A stretch of DNA of 39,861 nucleotides from Novosphingobium sp. (GTDB lineage Bacteria; Pseudomonadota; Alphaproteobacteria; Sphingomonadales; Sphingomonadaceae): positions 1-39,861 of the forward strand of contig NZ_JADZAT010000004.1 of assembly GCF_020852455.1 (NCBI RefSeq). The letters are read 5' to 3'. The stretch's first letter is position 1; the number at the start of each line of letters is the position of its first letter. Position numbers and translations under genes: made by a program. A model generated the notes under the pieces. That model was not told the DNA's origin and ran no database searches. It saw nothing but the letters and a program-made list of their open reading frames with translations. Shown here piece after piece: positions 24,233 to 33,291 of the stretch.

Positions 24233-26287
24233 ATGACTCTTGCCACTCCTCCCGTCGCGCCGAAGAAGCCGCACGTCGAAAGCCACCACGGGATCGAAAT
24301 CAGCGATGACTATGCCTGGCTGCGCGATCCGGGCTATCCCGAGGTGACCGATCCGCAGGTGCTGGCGCACCTCAAGGCCGAGAACGCCTGGTTCGAACAG
24401 CGCATGGCCCCGCAGCAGGGCCGGATCGACACCCTGTTCAAGGAAATGCGCGGCCGGATCAAGGAAGCCGACAAGTCGGTGCCGCAGAAGGATGGCGACT
24501 ACCTCTACTGGATCGAGTTCGAGCAGGGCGCCGAGTACAAGAAGTGGTGGCGCCGGCCGGTGGCGGGCGGACCCGACCAGCTGATCCTAGATGAGGTCGC
24601 GCTGGCGGCAGGCAAGGAGTACTTCCGGCTTGAGGCCCTGTCGGTCTCGCACGGCGGGCGGCTGCTGGCCTGGTCGTTTGATGACAACGGCTCGGAACGC
24701 TACACCGCGCGGATCACCGATCTGGCCAGCGGCGAGCTGCTGGCTGACGAGATCCCCGGAACGCTGGGCAGCCTGGTCTGGGTCGCGGGTGACAAGGGGA
24801 TCGTCTATACCCCGGCCAACGAGCAATGGCGCACTGACCGGGCCTGCCTGCACTGGCTGGGCCGTCCCCTGGCCGAAGATGCCGAGCTATACCGCGAGGC
24901 TGATGAAGGGTTCCGGGTCAGCGCCGGGCTTTCCGCCAATGAAGAATGGCTGATCCTGTCCTGCGGTGATCATGAAACCAGTGAAGCGCGGCTGGTTCCC
25001 GCCGCCGATCCGCTGGCCCCGGCGCAGCTGATCTGGCCGCGCCGCAGCGGGGTCGAATACGATGTCGATGTGGTCGAGGACATCGTCTTCATCCACGCCA
25101 ACGACACCCACGAAAACTTCAGCATCGTCTATGCCCCGCTGGCCGAGCCCACAGTGACCGCACCGCTGATCGAAGGCAGCGACGACGTGTACCTGACCGG
25201 GTTCGAGCTGTTCCAGGACTTCTGGGTGGTCGAAAGCCGGGTGCGCGGGCTCGATCACATTGAGGTGCGCTATTACGGCGAGTTCGACCGCGTCGAGCCG
25301 ATCCAGTTCCCCGAAGCGAGCTATGTCGCCGGGCTGGGCGACAATCCCGAATGGGCGGTTTCGACGCTGCGCCTGTCCTACGAAAGCATGGTCAGCCCGG
25401 CCTCGGTGCTGGAATACGATGTTTCCGCGCGCAGCATGACCACGCTCAAGGTGCAGGAAATCCCTTCGGGCTATGATGCCTCGCTCTACACCACCGAACG
25501 GCTGGAGATCGCCGTGCGCGATGGCACACGGGTGCCGGTTTCGGTGGTCTATCGCCGGGATCGCATCGCGCCTGGGCCGCTCTACCTTTATGGCTACGGC
25601 GCCTATGGCATCGCAATCGATCCGGGGTTCTCAACCGCACGGCTGAGCCTGGTCGATCGGGGGTTCGCCTATGCGATCGCCCATATCCGCGGCGGTGATG
25701 ACCTGGGCCGGGCCTGGTACAAGGCCGGCAAGCTGGAGCGGCGGACCAACACCTTTACCGACTTTGTCGATGTCGCGCGGGGCCTGATCGAGCGCGGGCT
25801 GACCCGGGCCGGGCACATCGCGATCTCGGGCGGTTCGGCCGGGGGCGAGCTGATTGGTGCGGCGATCAATTCCGATCCTGGCCTGTGGGGCGCGGTGGTG
25901 GCGCATGTGCCGTTCGTCGATGTACTCAACACCATGCTCGATGCCTCGCTGCCGCTGACCCCAGGCGAATGGCCCGAGTGGGGCAACCCGATTGAGGACC
26001 AGGCCGCGTTCGAACTGATCCGGTCCTATTCGCCCTACGATCAGGTCAAGGCCCAGGCCTATCCGCCGCTGCTGGTCACCGCCGGTCTGAACGATCCGCG
26101 CGTGACCTATTGGGAACCGGCCAAATGGGTGGCGAAGCTGCGCGAATTGAAGACCGACCAGAACGAGCTGCTCCTGAAGACCAACATGGGCGCGGGCCAT
26201 GGCGGCAAGAGCGGGCGGTTCGAGAGTCTGCGCGAAACCGCCGAGGAGTTTGCCTTCGTGCTGTGGCAGCTGGGGGTAGAGGGATGA
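24233..26287 (+). CDS. ptrB: Oligopeptidase B (S9A serine peptidase)
   Basis: A 684-residue prolyl-oligopeptidase-family enzyme: N-terminal seven-bladed propeller (about 70-400) and C-terminal alpha/beta hydrolase. The nucleophile is Ser535 in SGGSAGGELIG; the Asp is in NDPRVTYWEP (~621) and the His in GAGHGGKSGR (~655). The blocks YGYGAYG and IRGGDDLGR are typical of oligopeptidase B, which cuts short peptides after basic residues. An out-of-frame ATG five bases upstream of the chosen ATG makes the exact start slightly uncertain. The stop overlaps the following thioesterase start (ATGA). It shares a short divergent promoter region with pepP, and both enzymes degrade small peptides. Confidence 0.93.
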   Translation: MTLATPPVAPKKPHVESHHGIEISDDYAWLRDPGYPEVTDPQVLAHLKAENAWFEQRMAPQQGRIDTLFKEMRGRIKEADKSVPQKDGDYLYWIEFEQGAEYKKWWRRPVAGGPDQLILDEVALAAGKEYFRLEALSVSHGGRLLAWSFDDNGSERYTARITDLASGELLADEIPGTLGSLVWVAGDKGIVYTPANEQWRTDRACLHWLGRPLAEDAELYREADEGFRVSAGLSANEEWLILSCGDHETSEARLVPAADPLAPAQLIWPRRSGVEYDVDVVEDIVFIHANDTHENFSIVYAPLAEPTVTAPLIEGSDDVYLTGFELFQDFWVVESRVRGLDHIEVRYYGEFDRVEPIQFPEASYVAGLGDNPEWAVSTLRLSYESMVSPASVLEYDVSARSMTTLKVQEIPSGYDASLYTTERLEIAVRDGTRVPVSVVYRRDRIAPGPLYLYGYGAYGIAIDPGFSTARLSLVDRGFAYAIAHIRGGDDLGRAWYKAGKLERRTNTFTDFVDVARGLIERGLTRAGHIAISGGSAGGELIGAAINSDPGLWGAVVAHVPFVDVLNTMLDASLPLTPGEWPEWGNPIEDQAAFELIRSYSPYDQVKAQAYPPLLVTAGLNDPRVTYWEPAKWVAKLRELKTDQNELLLKTNMGAGHGGKSGRFESLRETAEEFAFVLWQLGVEG

Positions 26288-26697
26288 CCAACCGCCACTC
26301 GATGACCTTCACCGCGCTGCCGGAACACATCGACGAGCTGGGCCATGTCAACAACGCGGTCTGGGTGGACTGGATCCAGCAGATCGCGATTTCCCACTGG
26401 TCGAGCGTTGCCGCGCCCGAGCATCAGGAAGTCTACTTCTGGGTCGTGACCCGGCACGAGATCGACTATCGCGGCAATGTCGGTGAGGGTGAGGTGGTGA
26501 CCGCCGAAACCTTTATTCCGAGCGCGCCCACCGGCGCCCGGTTCGACCGCCGGGTCGATTTTCGCAATGCTGAAGGCAAGGTGATCGTCAGTTCGAACAC
26601 CACCTGGGCGATGCTTGAGCGCGCCAGCGGCCGGCTGGTCCGCGTGCGCGCGGATGTGACTGCCCCGTTTCGGCCTTTTGCCGACGAATTAGGCTGA
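26284..26697 (+). CDS. Hotdog acyl-CoA thioesterase (4HBT/YbgC-like)
   Basis: A 137-residue single-hotdog protein. The catalytic motif is HIDELGHVNNAVWVDW, with the aspartate at position 17, as in 4-hydroxybenzoyl-CoA thioesterase-type enzymes. The strands RHEIDYRGNVGEGEVV and SSNTTWAMLER follow. It hydrolyses an acyl-CoA of unknown identity. The ATG at 26284 overlaps the ptrB stop. Its 3' end overlaps the convergent diguanylate cyclase gene by nine bases. Confidence 0.9.
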   Translation: MTNRHSMTFTALPEHIDELGHVNNAVWVDWIQQIAISHWSSVAAPEHQEVYFWVVTRHEIDYRGNVGEGEVVTAETFIPSAPTGARFDRRVDFRNAEGKVIVSSNTTWAMLERASGRLVRVRADVTAPFRPFADELG

Positions 26698-28428
26698 GGC
26701 TGCGCGGCCCTGGCCGGCTGCTGGCCGGGCAAAGGCGGTCATCCGCTCCTGGACCATCCGGTTGCGGCCGGCGCGCTTGGCCTGGTAAAGCAGACCATCG
26801 GCCCGTGCATAGATCGCGGCAAAGCTGGCATCGGGCATGACTTCGGCCGGAATCTCGACCACACCCATGCTGGCGGTGAGCGGCTGGTCGAGACCATCGA
26901 CATCACGTGCAACCCGCGCTGTCAGTGACCGCCGGACGTGTTCGGCGCGCTGTACGGCCAGGCGGCCGCGCAGCAGCAGCATGAATTCCTCGCCGCCCAT
27001 CCGCACCGACAGGATGTCGCGCTCTTCGGGCAGGGCGGCGGCCACGGCCAGCAGCACCCGATCGCCTACGGTGTGGCCATGGCGATCGTTGACCTGCTTG
27101 AAATGATCGAGATCGATCAGCGCCATGGTCGCAAAGCCGTCCTTGCGCAGTGCAGCAAAACGGCTTTCGATCGCGCGGCGGTTGAGCAGACCGGTCAGCG
27201 GGTCACATTCGGCCAGGCGGGTCATCTCGCTGGCCAGCACCTGCGACTGGGCATGGTCACGGCGCAGCTGGATGAACCGGTCGGCGATAGCGATCGAACC
27301 GATCAGCACCTCCAGCCCGATGGCGGCGCGTTGGGCGATGAACAGACTGAGCGGTTCGGCCTGATTGCCCAGCATGCTCTCGGCGATCTGCCAAAGGCTG
27401 GTGACCAGCAGTGGCAGCCACGAAGCGATCAGGAAGCGTACTGCCCGGCTGCCATTGCGATAGGCATTCCATAGCGGCCAGCTGAAGATCGCGATTACCG
27501 GCAGCCAGTTGAGGTAATAGGCGTTCACCCCATAGGCCTGCAGCCAGTCCATCGTCGCCAGGAAGAAGGCGATGTTGGCAACTACCCACAAGGCCGCAAT
27601 TCGCAGGGCCCGCCGATGCTGGGGTGCCAGCATGTCGGGTTCGATGAAATCGCTGGCCATCATGATCGCCGATGCGGCCCCGCCGCAAAATGTCAGCGCG
27701 ATCAGCATCGAGATCGTACCGACCGGCACATTGGCAGCCAGTGGTACCAGACCGGACGAGATGAAGGTGTGCGTCAGCAGGAAACCGACCACCGCGATGT
27801 GCCACAGCAGGAAGCGGTCGCGCAGGACGCGGAACAGTGCCAAGTTAAAGAACAGCGGGACCAGCAGGATCCCGCACAGCGCTGCCAGCACCACCTGTTC
27901 GGTGGTTACCGGTGGGCCGGGCTGGCGATACAGGCGGACATTGTTGATCAGCGGGGTGGAGGTGGCACCGACAAAATCCAGCGTGATGCGCCGTGCCGGG
28001 GCCCCGCTATCCGGCAGGTCGATCGCCATGCCCATGTGACCGTAGGGCACGAAATCGTGGGTCGAAAGCTGGTGCAGGCTGACCTGCCCATCACCGCGCT
28101 CGATCGCGATCGTCAGCGCTTCGAACCGCGACAGGCGGGTTTCGAGCCGGGCCGGCACCTGGCCTGCTGGGCCCAGGTCAAAGCGCAGCAGCGTGTGGCG
28201 CGATCCGGCAAACCATTGGTCGTCGCTGCAAATCCAGCCAGTCGGGCCGGATCTGACAGCGGCGGCTTGCCGGGCCGTGTCGGCATAGGCGTGGCAGGCC
28301 GGCTTCAGACCTGCTTCGGGCCTGCCGGTGTGCGCCGCCGCCGGCGCCGCCAGACCAAGCAGCGCCAGCGCGAGCCAGCGCAGGGCGAGCCGGATCAGGC
28401 GTTGGGACAAGTGCAGGCCGGCATCCAT
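26689..28428 (-). CDS. Membrane diguanylate cyclase (7TMR-DISM/GGDEF)
   Basis: A 579-residue c-di-GMP synthase. A signal segment (1-33) is followed by a periplasmic beta-rich domain (~40-180), seven predicted membrane helices (~180-390) in the 7TMR-DISM style, and a C-terminal GGDEF domain. The active-site motif is GGEEF (478-482), so catalysis is expected. The inhibitory I-site RxxD is not intact: the residues before the motif read PEERDILSVRM, without Arg three positions before the Asp. Product inhibition may be weak. It lies 85 bases downstream of alanine dehydrogenase on the same strand and may share its transcript. The ligand of the sensor part is unknown. Confidence 0.9.
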   Translation of the reverse strand: MDAGLHLSQRLIRLALRWLALALLGLAAPAAAHTGRPEAGLKPACHAYADTARQAAAVRSGPTGWICSDDQWFAGSRHTLLRFDLGPAGQVPARLETRLSRFEALTIAIERGDGQVSLHQLSTHDFVPYGHMGMAIDLPDSGAPARRITLDFVGATSTPLINNVRLYRQPGPPVTTEQVVLAALCGILLVPLFFNLALFRVLRDRFLLWHIAVVGFLLTHTFISSGLVPLAANVPVGTISMLIALTFCGGAASAIMMASDFIEPDMLAPQHRRALRIAALWVVANIAFFLATMDWLQAYGVNAYYLNWLPVIAIFSWPLWNAYRNGSRAVRFLIASWLPLLVTSLWQIAESMLGNQAEPLSLFIAQRAAIGLEVLIGSIAIADRFIQLRRDHAQSQVLASEMTRLAECDPLTGLLNRRAIESRFAALRKDGFATMALIDLDHFKQVNDRHGHTVGDRVLLAVAAALPEERDILSVRMGGEEFMLLLRGRLAVQRAEHVRRSLTARVARDVDGLDQPLTASMGVVEIPAEVMPDASFAAIYARADGLLYQAKRAGRNRMVQERMTAFARPAAGQGRAASA

Positions 28429-28513
28429 CCTTGCCAGAATAGGCTGCCAGCCATGCGGATTGGTGTCGCAGTCTGGTTAACGCGGCGGCAACACCTGCAT
28501 CAAGCGCTTGTCC

Positions 28514-29629
28514 CTAGGCCAGAACTTCGCTGACCGGGACGTAAGCGTAGCCCAGGTCGCGGGCCACGGCCTCGTAGGTCACCTTGCCGTCGTGGACGTT
28601 GAGGCCCGCGGCCAGGTGCGGGTTGGCCCCCAGCGCGGCCTTCCAGCCCAGATCGGCGATCTTCAGCGCGTGCGGCAGGGTCACATTGTTGAGCGCATAG
28701 GTGCTGGTCCGCGCCACCGCGCCGGGCATGTTGGCGACGCAGTAGTGGACGATCCCGTCAACCACATAGATCGGATCGGCATGGGTGGTGGCCTTGCTGG
28801 TTTCGAAGCAGCCGCCCTGGTCGATCGCGACATCGACCAGCACCGCGCCCGGCTTCATGGTCTTCAGCATGTCGCGGGTCACCAGCTTGGGCGCGGCGGC
28901 ACCGGGGATCAGCACCGCGCCGATCACCAGATCGGCCTCGGCGACCTGCTGCGCCAGGCTCGCCTTGCCCGAATAGAGCGTGCGCGCGCGGCCTTCGAAA
29001 TGGTTGTCGAGTTTTTCCAGCACCGCCGGATCGCGATCGAGAATGGTCACATCGGCACCCATGCCGACCGCCATCTGCGCGGCGTTGAAGCCGACAACGC
29101 CGCCGCCGATCACCACCACCTTGGCCGGCAGCACGCCCGGGACCCCGCCCAGCAGCACGCCGCGCCCGCCATGCGCCTTTTCCAGCGCCGAGGCACCGGC
29201 CTGGATGCTCATCCGGCCCGCAACCTGGCTCATCGGCTTCAGCAGCGGCAGCGAATTGTCGGCCCCGGTGACGGTTTCATAGGCGATCGCGGTGACGCCC
29301 GACTTGACGAGGTCGGCGGTCTGTTCGGGATCGGGGGCCAGGTGCAGGTAGGTGTAGAGGATCTGTCCCTTGCGCAGCTGCGCGCGTTCGACCGCCTGCG
29401 GTTCCTTGACCTTCACCACCATTTCGCACTCAGCGAAGATCTCGGCAGCAGTGGCCTTGATAACGGCCCCGGCGGCCTGATAGTCCGCGTCCGAGGCGCC
29501 GATCCCGCTGCCTGCCGCGGTTTCGACCCACACTTCGTGGCCGTGCGCCACCAGTTCGCTGACGCTTTCGGGGGTCAGTCCGACGCGATATTCGTGGTTC
29601 TTGATTTCCTTGACGGTGCCGACGCGCAT
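28514..29629 (-). CDS. ald: Alanine dehydrogenase
   Basis: A 371-residue NAD-dependent alanine dehydrogenase, exactly the usual family length. It interconverts L-alanine and pyruvate plus ammonium. Active-site residues match: Lys75 in VVKVKEP and His96 in YTYLHLAPD, and the Rossmann motif is [13 protein letters not shown]. The start at 29629 ([18 protein letters not shown]) has AGGAG upstream. The frame is open far upstream, but that part is antisense to the regulator gene. It is divergent from an Lrp-family regulator, with many TCACC/GGTGA half-sites between, the typical AldR/Lrp arrangement for alanine-induced control. Confidence 0.97.
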   Translation of the reverse strand: MRVGTVKEIKNHEYRVGLTPESVSELVAHGHEVWVETAAGSGIGASDADYQAAGAVIKATAAEIFAECEMVVKVKEPQAVERAQLRKGQILYTYLHLAPDPEQTADLVKSGVTAIAYETVTGADNSLPLLKPMSQVAGRMSIQAGASALEKAHGGRGVLLGGVPGVLPAKVVVIGGGVVGFNAAQMAVGMGADVTILDRDPAVLEKLDNHFEGRARTLYSGKASLAQQVAEADLVIGAVLIPGAAAPKLVTRDMLKTMKPGAVLVDVAIDQGGCFETSKATTHADPIYVVDGIVHYCVANMPGAVARTSTYALNNVTLPHALKIADLGWKAALGANPHLAAGLNVHDGKVTYEAVARDLGYAYVPVSEVLA

Positions 29630-29684
29630 GGGGGCCTCTCCTTGGCTCTGAATGGGCAGCAGGATACGCCGGGGCGAAGCGAAT

Positions 29685-29764
29685 GTTTCACCAGATATCG
29701 CCTTCACCTGCCGGTGAAACGGTGATAATTCCCGATGAAAGGCAAAAGATCGGAAAATATCACC
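29685..29764. promoter_or_regulatory. Clustered TCACC/GGTGA half-sites, candidate Lrp operator
   Basis: Half-sites: GTTTCACC (29685-29692), TTCACC (29703-29708), GGTGAAAC (29713-29720), GGTGATAA (29721-29728) and TATCACC (29758-29764). TTCACCTGCCGGTGAA (29703-29718) is a perfect 6+4+6 palindrome, GTTTCACC/GGTGAAAC a longer-range one, and GGTGATA pairs with TATCACC just before the regulator ATG. Repeated helically phased half-sites suit the octameric Lrp/AsnC proteins. Confidence 0.6.
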
Positions 29765-30223
29765 ATGGATCGCAACGACGTTCTGATCCTTGAAGCACTC
29801 CAGAAAGACAGCTCGCGCTCGATCGCCGACCTTGCCGAAGCGGCGGGGGTTTCGCCCTCGGCCTGCCACCGGCGGATCAAGGCGCTCGAGGCGGCGGGGG
29901 TGATCACCGGCTATGCCGCGCAGCTCGATCCGCAGGCACTGGGGCTCAAGCTGCAGGCCTTCGTCGAGATTACCCTGACCAGCCAGAGCCGCGAGGCGAT
30001 GGACCGGTTCGAGCGTGCCGTGGCCGACTTTGACGAGATCCTCGATTGCCACCTGATGGCCGGGCAAGCCGACTACCTGCTGCGGGTCGCCGCGCGCGAT
30101 CTGGAACAGTACGACCACATCCACCGCGATTGCCTGGCTGCCTTGCCCGGCGTTTCCTCGATGCGGTCGGCCTTCGCGATCCGCCGGATCAAGCGCTGGA
30201 GCGGCTATCCGGTGCGGGGTTAG
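29765..30223 (+). CDS. Lrp/AsnC-family regulator, probably of ald
   Basis: A 152-residue Lrp/AsnC protein: an N-terminal HTH (DRNDVLILEALQKDSSRSI, then VSPSACHRRIKALEAAGVI) and a C-terminal RAM ligand-binding/oligomerisation domain containing DCHLMAGQADYLLRV and the terminal RIKRW. Divergent placement next to ald and the clustered half-sites in the spacer suggest it senses alanine and activates ald and controls itself. I prefer the ATG at 29765; an in-frame ATG at 29735 would add ten residues that lie in the operator region. No strong ribosome-binding site precedes either. Confidence 0.93.
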   Translation: MDRNDVLILEALQKDSSRSIADLAEAAGVSPSACHRRIKALEAAGVITGYAAQLDPQALGLKLQAFVEITLTSQSREAMDRFERAVADFDEILDCHLMAGQADYLLRVAARDLEQYDHIHRDCLAALPGVSSMRSAFAIRRIKRWSGYPVRG

Positions 30224-30480
30224 TTGATGAAACACATCCTGGGTGCATTCTATGAGTTTTCCATAGGCGGGCCCCAGATGCGCCAAAGCCGCGCTGGGGG
30301 CGCGGCTTGGTGAAGGGTCCGGACTGTGGCGGCAGGGGCTGGGCCCGCCGGGCGGTGCATGCGGCATGGCGGGGAGTGTGACAGGTTCCGGGCGTGTAGG
30401 AAAATCGAATTGTCATCGCGGCCGGTGCGGTCCCGTCCCCCCCCTGAAAAGGCTTGTTCGCCCGGACCATTGCGATAAGC
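30224..30480. other. 257-bp gene-free spacer with one strong hairpin
   Basis: AAGCCGCGC (30286-30294) and GCGCGGCTT (30300-30308) form a 9-bp stem with loop TGGGG, 62 bases after the Lrp stop. There is no T tract on either side, so it is at most a weak or Rho-assisted terminator for the regulator gene. No promoter or coding frame was recognised in the rest. Confidence 0.4.
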
Positions 30481-31644
30481 ATGGCGGCAATGAACGAACG
30501 CAAGCTCAAGGCCTGGGTCGATGGCGGCGTGATCGACGCCGAAGCCGCGGCGCGGATCCGGACCTGGGAAGCAGCCCATGCCCGCCCGCTGGCGCTGTGG
30601 GCGGTGATCGGGATCGGCGCGCTGGCGATCGGGCTGGGGATCGTGCTGGTGGTCGCGGCCAACTGGGACGACATTCCGGCCATGGTCCGGCTGGGCATCC
30701 ACCTGGCGCTGGTGGCTGCCGCGCTGGGCCTGGCCTGGTGGCAGGGTGACCGGCTGCGTGATCGCAACCCGTGGATCGAGGAAGGCCTGCTGTTCGTGAT
30801 CGGCGCCCTGGGGCTAAGCTTCTTTGCCCACCTGGGCCAGGCCTACCAGACCACCTCACCCTTGTGGCAGCCCCTGCTGACCTGGCTGGCGCTGCTGGGG
30901 CCGCTGCTGTTGCTGCGCGGGCAGAGCTGGCTGACCGCGCTGGCGCTGATGCTGGCCATGGGCGGCGCGGCAATCAGCTATGCCTCGGGCGGTTACGACA
31001 CACTTGATGGCCGATGGAGTGGCCCCAGCCCGGATGAAGTGGCAATCGTCACTTCGCTGCCGCTGCTCGCCGCCGGGCTGGGCGCGCTGCTGCGTCTGAG
31101 CCCGGGCCGTGAGGTGATGGGCCTGCGGATCGAGCAACTGGGCATGATCTATGCCGTGGGCATGGCCAGCCTGATGGCAATCGGGATCTATGGTTGGGGC
31201 AGTGGCAGCGATGGCGGCGATCCTGATTATGGCGCCGGCCCGCTGGGCCTGCGCGCAGCGGTGCTGCTGGCCGGCGCGGCCATCGTCTTTCTGGTCCACC
31301 GCGCAGCCAGTGGCAAAGCCGCCGCTGCGGTGCTGGCCGGGGCCGCCGCGATCGTGTTGCTGTCAGGCCCGGCCGAAGGCCAGACAGCCTTTGCCGCGAT
31401 CCTGTTCATCGCGCTGTGGGCCGGAGTGGCTGCCGCCAGTATCCACGGCGGCTGGCGTGCAACCTTTCAGGTCGCCGTGGCGATGGTCGCACTGCGGCTG
31501 ATCGTGCTCAGCTTCGAATTTGATGATGACCTGCTTGGCAGCGGGCTGGGGCTGATCGCCAGCGGGGTGATGATCCTGGGCGTGGCCTGGGCGGCGGTGG
31601 TGATTGCCCGCCGCTATGCCCCGCCCCGGGAGGCGTCGGCATGA
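30481..31644 (+). CDS. DUF2157 membrane protein
   Basis: A 387-residue protein with a cytoplasmic N-terminal segment (ERKLKAWVDGGVIDAEAAARI) typical of DUF2157 and about ten membrane helices from residue ~40 on. FVIGALGLSFFAHLGQAYQ is the best-conserved stretch of the family. Function is unknown in the literature known to me. An ATG three codons downstream (30490) could equally be the start; neither has a clear ribosome-binding site. The stop overlaps the ATG of the next gene, a GDYXXLXY protein, the usual partner of DUF2157, so the two probably form a membrane complex. Confidence 0.85.
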   Translation: MAAMNERKLKAWVDGGVIDAEAAARIRTWEAAHARPLALWAVIGIGALAIGLGIVLVVAANWDDIPAMVRLGIHLALVAAALGLAWWQGDRLRDRNPWIEEGLLFVIGALGLSFFAHLGQAYQTTSPLWQPLLTWLALLGPLLLLRGQSWLTALALMLAMGGAAISYASGGYDTLDGRWSGPSPDEVAIVTSLPLLAAGLGALLRLSPGREVMGLRIEQLGMIYAVGMASLMAIGIYGWGSGSDGGDPDYGAGPLGLRAAVLLAGAAIVFLVHRAASGKAAAAVLAGAAAIVLLSGPAEGQTAFAAILFIALWAGVAAASIHGGWRATFQVAVAMVALRLIVLSFEFDDDLLGSGLGLIASGVMILGVAWAAVVIARRYAPPREASA

Positions 31645-32204
31645 CCCGCGCCGCACTGCTGCGGCTGGGCGCCGTGCTGCTGCCGCTGGCCGGACTGGCC
31701 GGGCTGTGGCTGACCACTGACCGGACCGCCAGTCAGGGGCAGGTCTGGCTCGCCCCGGTCGAAGGCTTTGATCCGATGGACCGGCTGCAGGGTCACTATG
31801 TCCGCTACCAGATCGTCTGGCCTGGGATCGTTGATGAAGACGGTTCGCCGCGCTGGAGCTATGAACCGGTCTGCATCGAGGGGCGCCCGCCGATCATCAC
31901 CGAGGTGATCGAACGCCAGCCGGGCATGGCCTGCGCCAATCCGGTCAATGCCCAAAGCGTTGAGCCGGGCCGGTTCTATGCCTCGCTTGAGCGGGCCCAG
32001 TCGATCGAACGCCAGCTGGCCGATCCCAAGCTGATCGGCACCCTGCGCTTTCGCCTGCGCCCCGATGGCCAGATTGTCCCGCTCGACATCAGCTTCGCCC
32101 CGCGCCCGGCGAACCGGCCCAGTCGCCGCCAGGCGGCCGATGCCGCGCGGGAAATCGAGCCGGTGGTCGAGCCGGCTTCGGACGGGTCCGACCCGCCGCG
32201 CTAA
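31641..32204 (+). CDS. GDYXXLXY-domain protein
   Basis: A 187-residue protein with one N-terminal membrane anchor (LLRLGAVLLPLAGLAGLWL) and a periplasmic domain. The family signature appears as QGHYVRYQI (a variant of GDYxxLxY). The end is rich in Arg/Pro/Glu and probably disordered. Its gene overlaps DUF2157 by four bases. It meets the MBL hydrolase tail to tail with shared stop bases. Function unknown. Confidence 0.84.
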   Translation: MTRAALLRLGAVLLPLAGLAGLWLTTDRTASQGQVWLAPVEGFDPMDRLQGHYVRYQIVWPGIVDEDGSPRWSYEPVCIEGRPPIITEVIERQPGMACANPVNAQSVEPGRFYASLERAQSIERQLADPKLIGTLRFRLRPDGQIVPLDISFAPRPANRPSRRQAADAAREIEPVVEPASDGSDPPR

Positions 32205-33070
32205 ACCTCAAACCGGAACGCATCCCCTTCGCGTCGCACCTTGCCGGCGGTCGGCCCGGCATAATGTGTGCCGATCACCAGCACATCGCCATCAGCCCAT
32301 TCGCCAAACATCCGCGCGCGCGTTTCGGCGGCCTGGCGGGGATCGCTGTCAAAGGCCGGGGACCAGTCGGGGTGGGGCATCTGGCAGGGGTGGTGGCTCA
32401 TGTCGCCGGTGATCACCGCGCGCTGGCCCTTGCTTTCGATTCCCACGCTGACATGGCCGGGGGTGTGGCCCACGGTCGGCACCAGCCGCACCTCGTCCGA
32501 AATCCGGTGGTCGAGCTCGACGAATGCCGCCAGCCCGGCATCAAGGATCGGCTGGACCGAATCCGCCATGATCTGGCGCTGGTTGTCTTCCTCGAACGCG
32601 TTCCAGTGATCGTATTCGGCCTGGGCGAAAAGGTAGCGGGCCTTGGGAAAGGTCGGCACCCAATGATCGCCCTGGCGCATGGTATTCCAGCCGACGTGAT
32701 CGACATGCATGTGGGTGCAGACGACCGCATCGACGCTTTCGCGGCTCCACCCGGCCTTTTCCATGTGCCGCAGGAACGGGGTCGATAGTGCCACTCCGCC
32801 CAGCAGATTGCGCGGCTTGTCGTTGCCGATGCAGGTATCGACGACCAGCCTGAGACCCGGCGCATCGACCAGCAGCGCGTGGATTGAAAGCAGCAGCTCG
32901 TCAGCTTCGGAGACGAAATGCGGATAGAGCCAGGGGTGCTTGCGCAGTGCCTCGCGGGTGGCCTGCGGCAAAAAGGTCCCTTCGGCGCCGCCCTTCAGCG
33001 GCAGCATCATTTCGACGATCCGGGTGACGGTTACGTCCCCGACCTGCCAGCTGAGGGGTGGTTGGCTCAT
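32201..33070 (-). CDS. MBL-fold metallo-hydrolase
   Basis: A 289-residue metallo-beta-lactamase-fold enzyme. The binuclear zinc site is HMHVDH (His120, His122, Asp124, His125), with later ligands in TPGHVSVGI, ITGDMSHH and THYAGPTAG. The form PHPDWSPAFDSDP and the general layout resemble the methyl parathion hydrolase/AHL lactonase-like branch, but substrates in this branch differ widely, so none is given. The start at 33070 (MSQPPLSWQVGDV) has GGGAG upstream. It stands alone after a palindromic repeat. Confidence 0.9.
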   Translation of the reverse strand: MSQPPLSWQVGDVTVTRIVEMMLPLKGGAEGTFLPQATREALRKHPWLYPHFVSEADELLLSIHALLVDAPGLRLVVDTCIGNDKPRNLLGGVALSTPFLRHMEKAGWSRESVDAVVCTHMHVDHVGWNTMRQGDHWVPTFPKARYLFAQAEYDHWNAFEEDNQRQIMADSVQPILDAGLAAFVELDHRISDEVRLVPTVGHTPGHVSVGIESKGQRAVITGDMSHHPCQMPHPDWSPAFDSDPRQAAETRARMFGEWADGDVLVIGTHYAGPTAGKVRREGDAFRFEV

Positions 33071-33123
33071 TTGGACTCTCCCTGTTGTGGGGGAGGCTAG
33101 CCGGTGCGGGCAGGCAGGGAAAG

Positions 33124-33278
33124 GCCCTCTCCAAATTCGCCGAATGGCGCATTTGGGGAGGTGGATCGTCCGCAGGACGAGACGGAGGGGGAATGGCGCG
33201 AGGGCAGAGGCCCCTCCGTCATTTGCTGGCGCAAATGCCACCTCCCCATTTGTCGCCTTCGCGAAAAATGGAGAGGGT
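33124..33278. repeat. Nested palindromic intergenic repeat (~155 bp)
   Basis: Outer arms: GGCCCTCTCC... GGGGAGGTGG (33123-33164) and CCACCTCCCC... GGAGAGGGTCC (33238-33280). Inner arms: GACGGAGGGG (33181-33190) and CCCCTCCGTC (33211-33220); also ATTTG/CAAAT at 33221-33236. Such elements with CCTCCGTC and CACCTCCCC blocks are MITE- or REP-like in form. It has a different sequence from the elements at 1-147 and 6431-6573. Confidence 0.65.
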
Positions 33279-33291
33279 CCAGCTCCTGACC

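Noticed and set aside
29630..30367. Long 5' extension of the ald frame on the minus strand.
   Set aside because: It is antisense to the Lrp regulator gene, and ald has its normal start and AGGAG at 29629.
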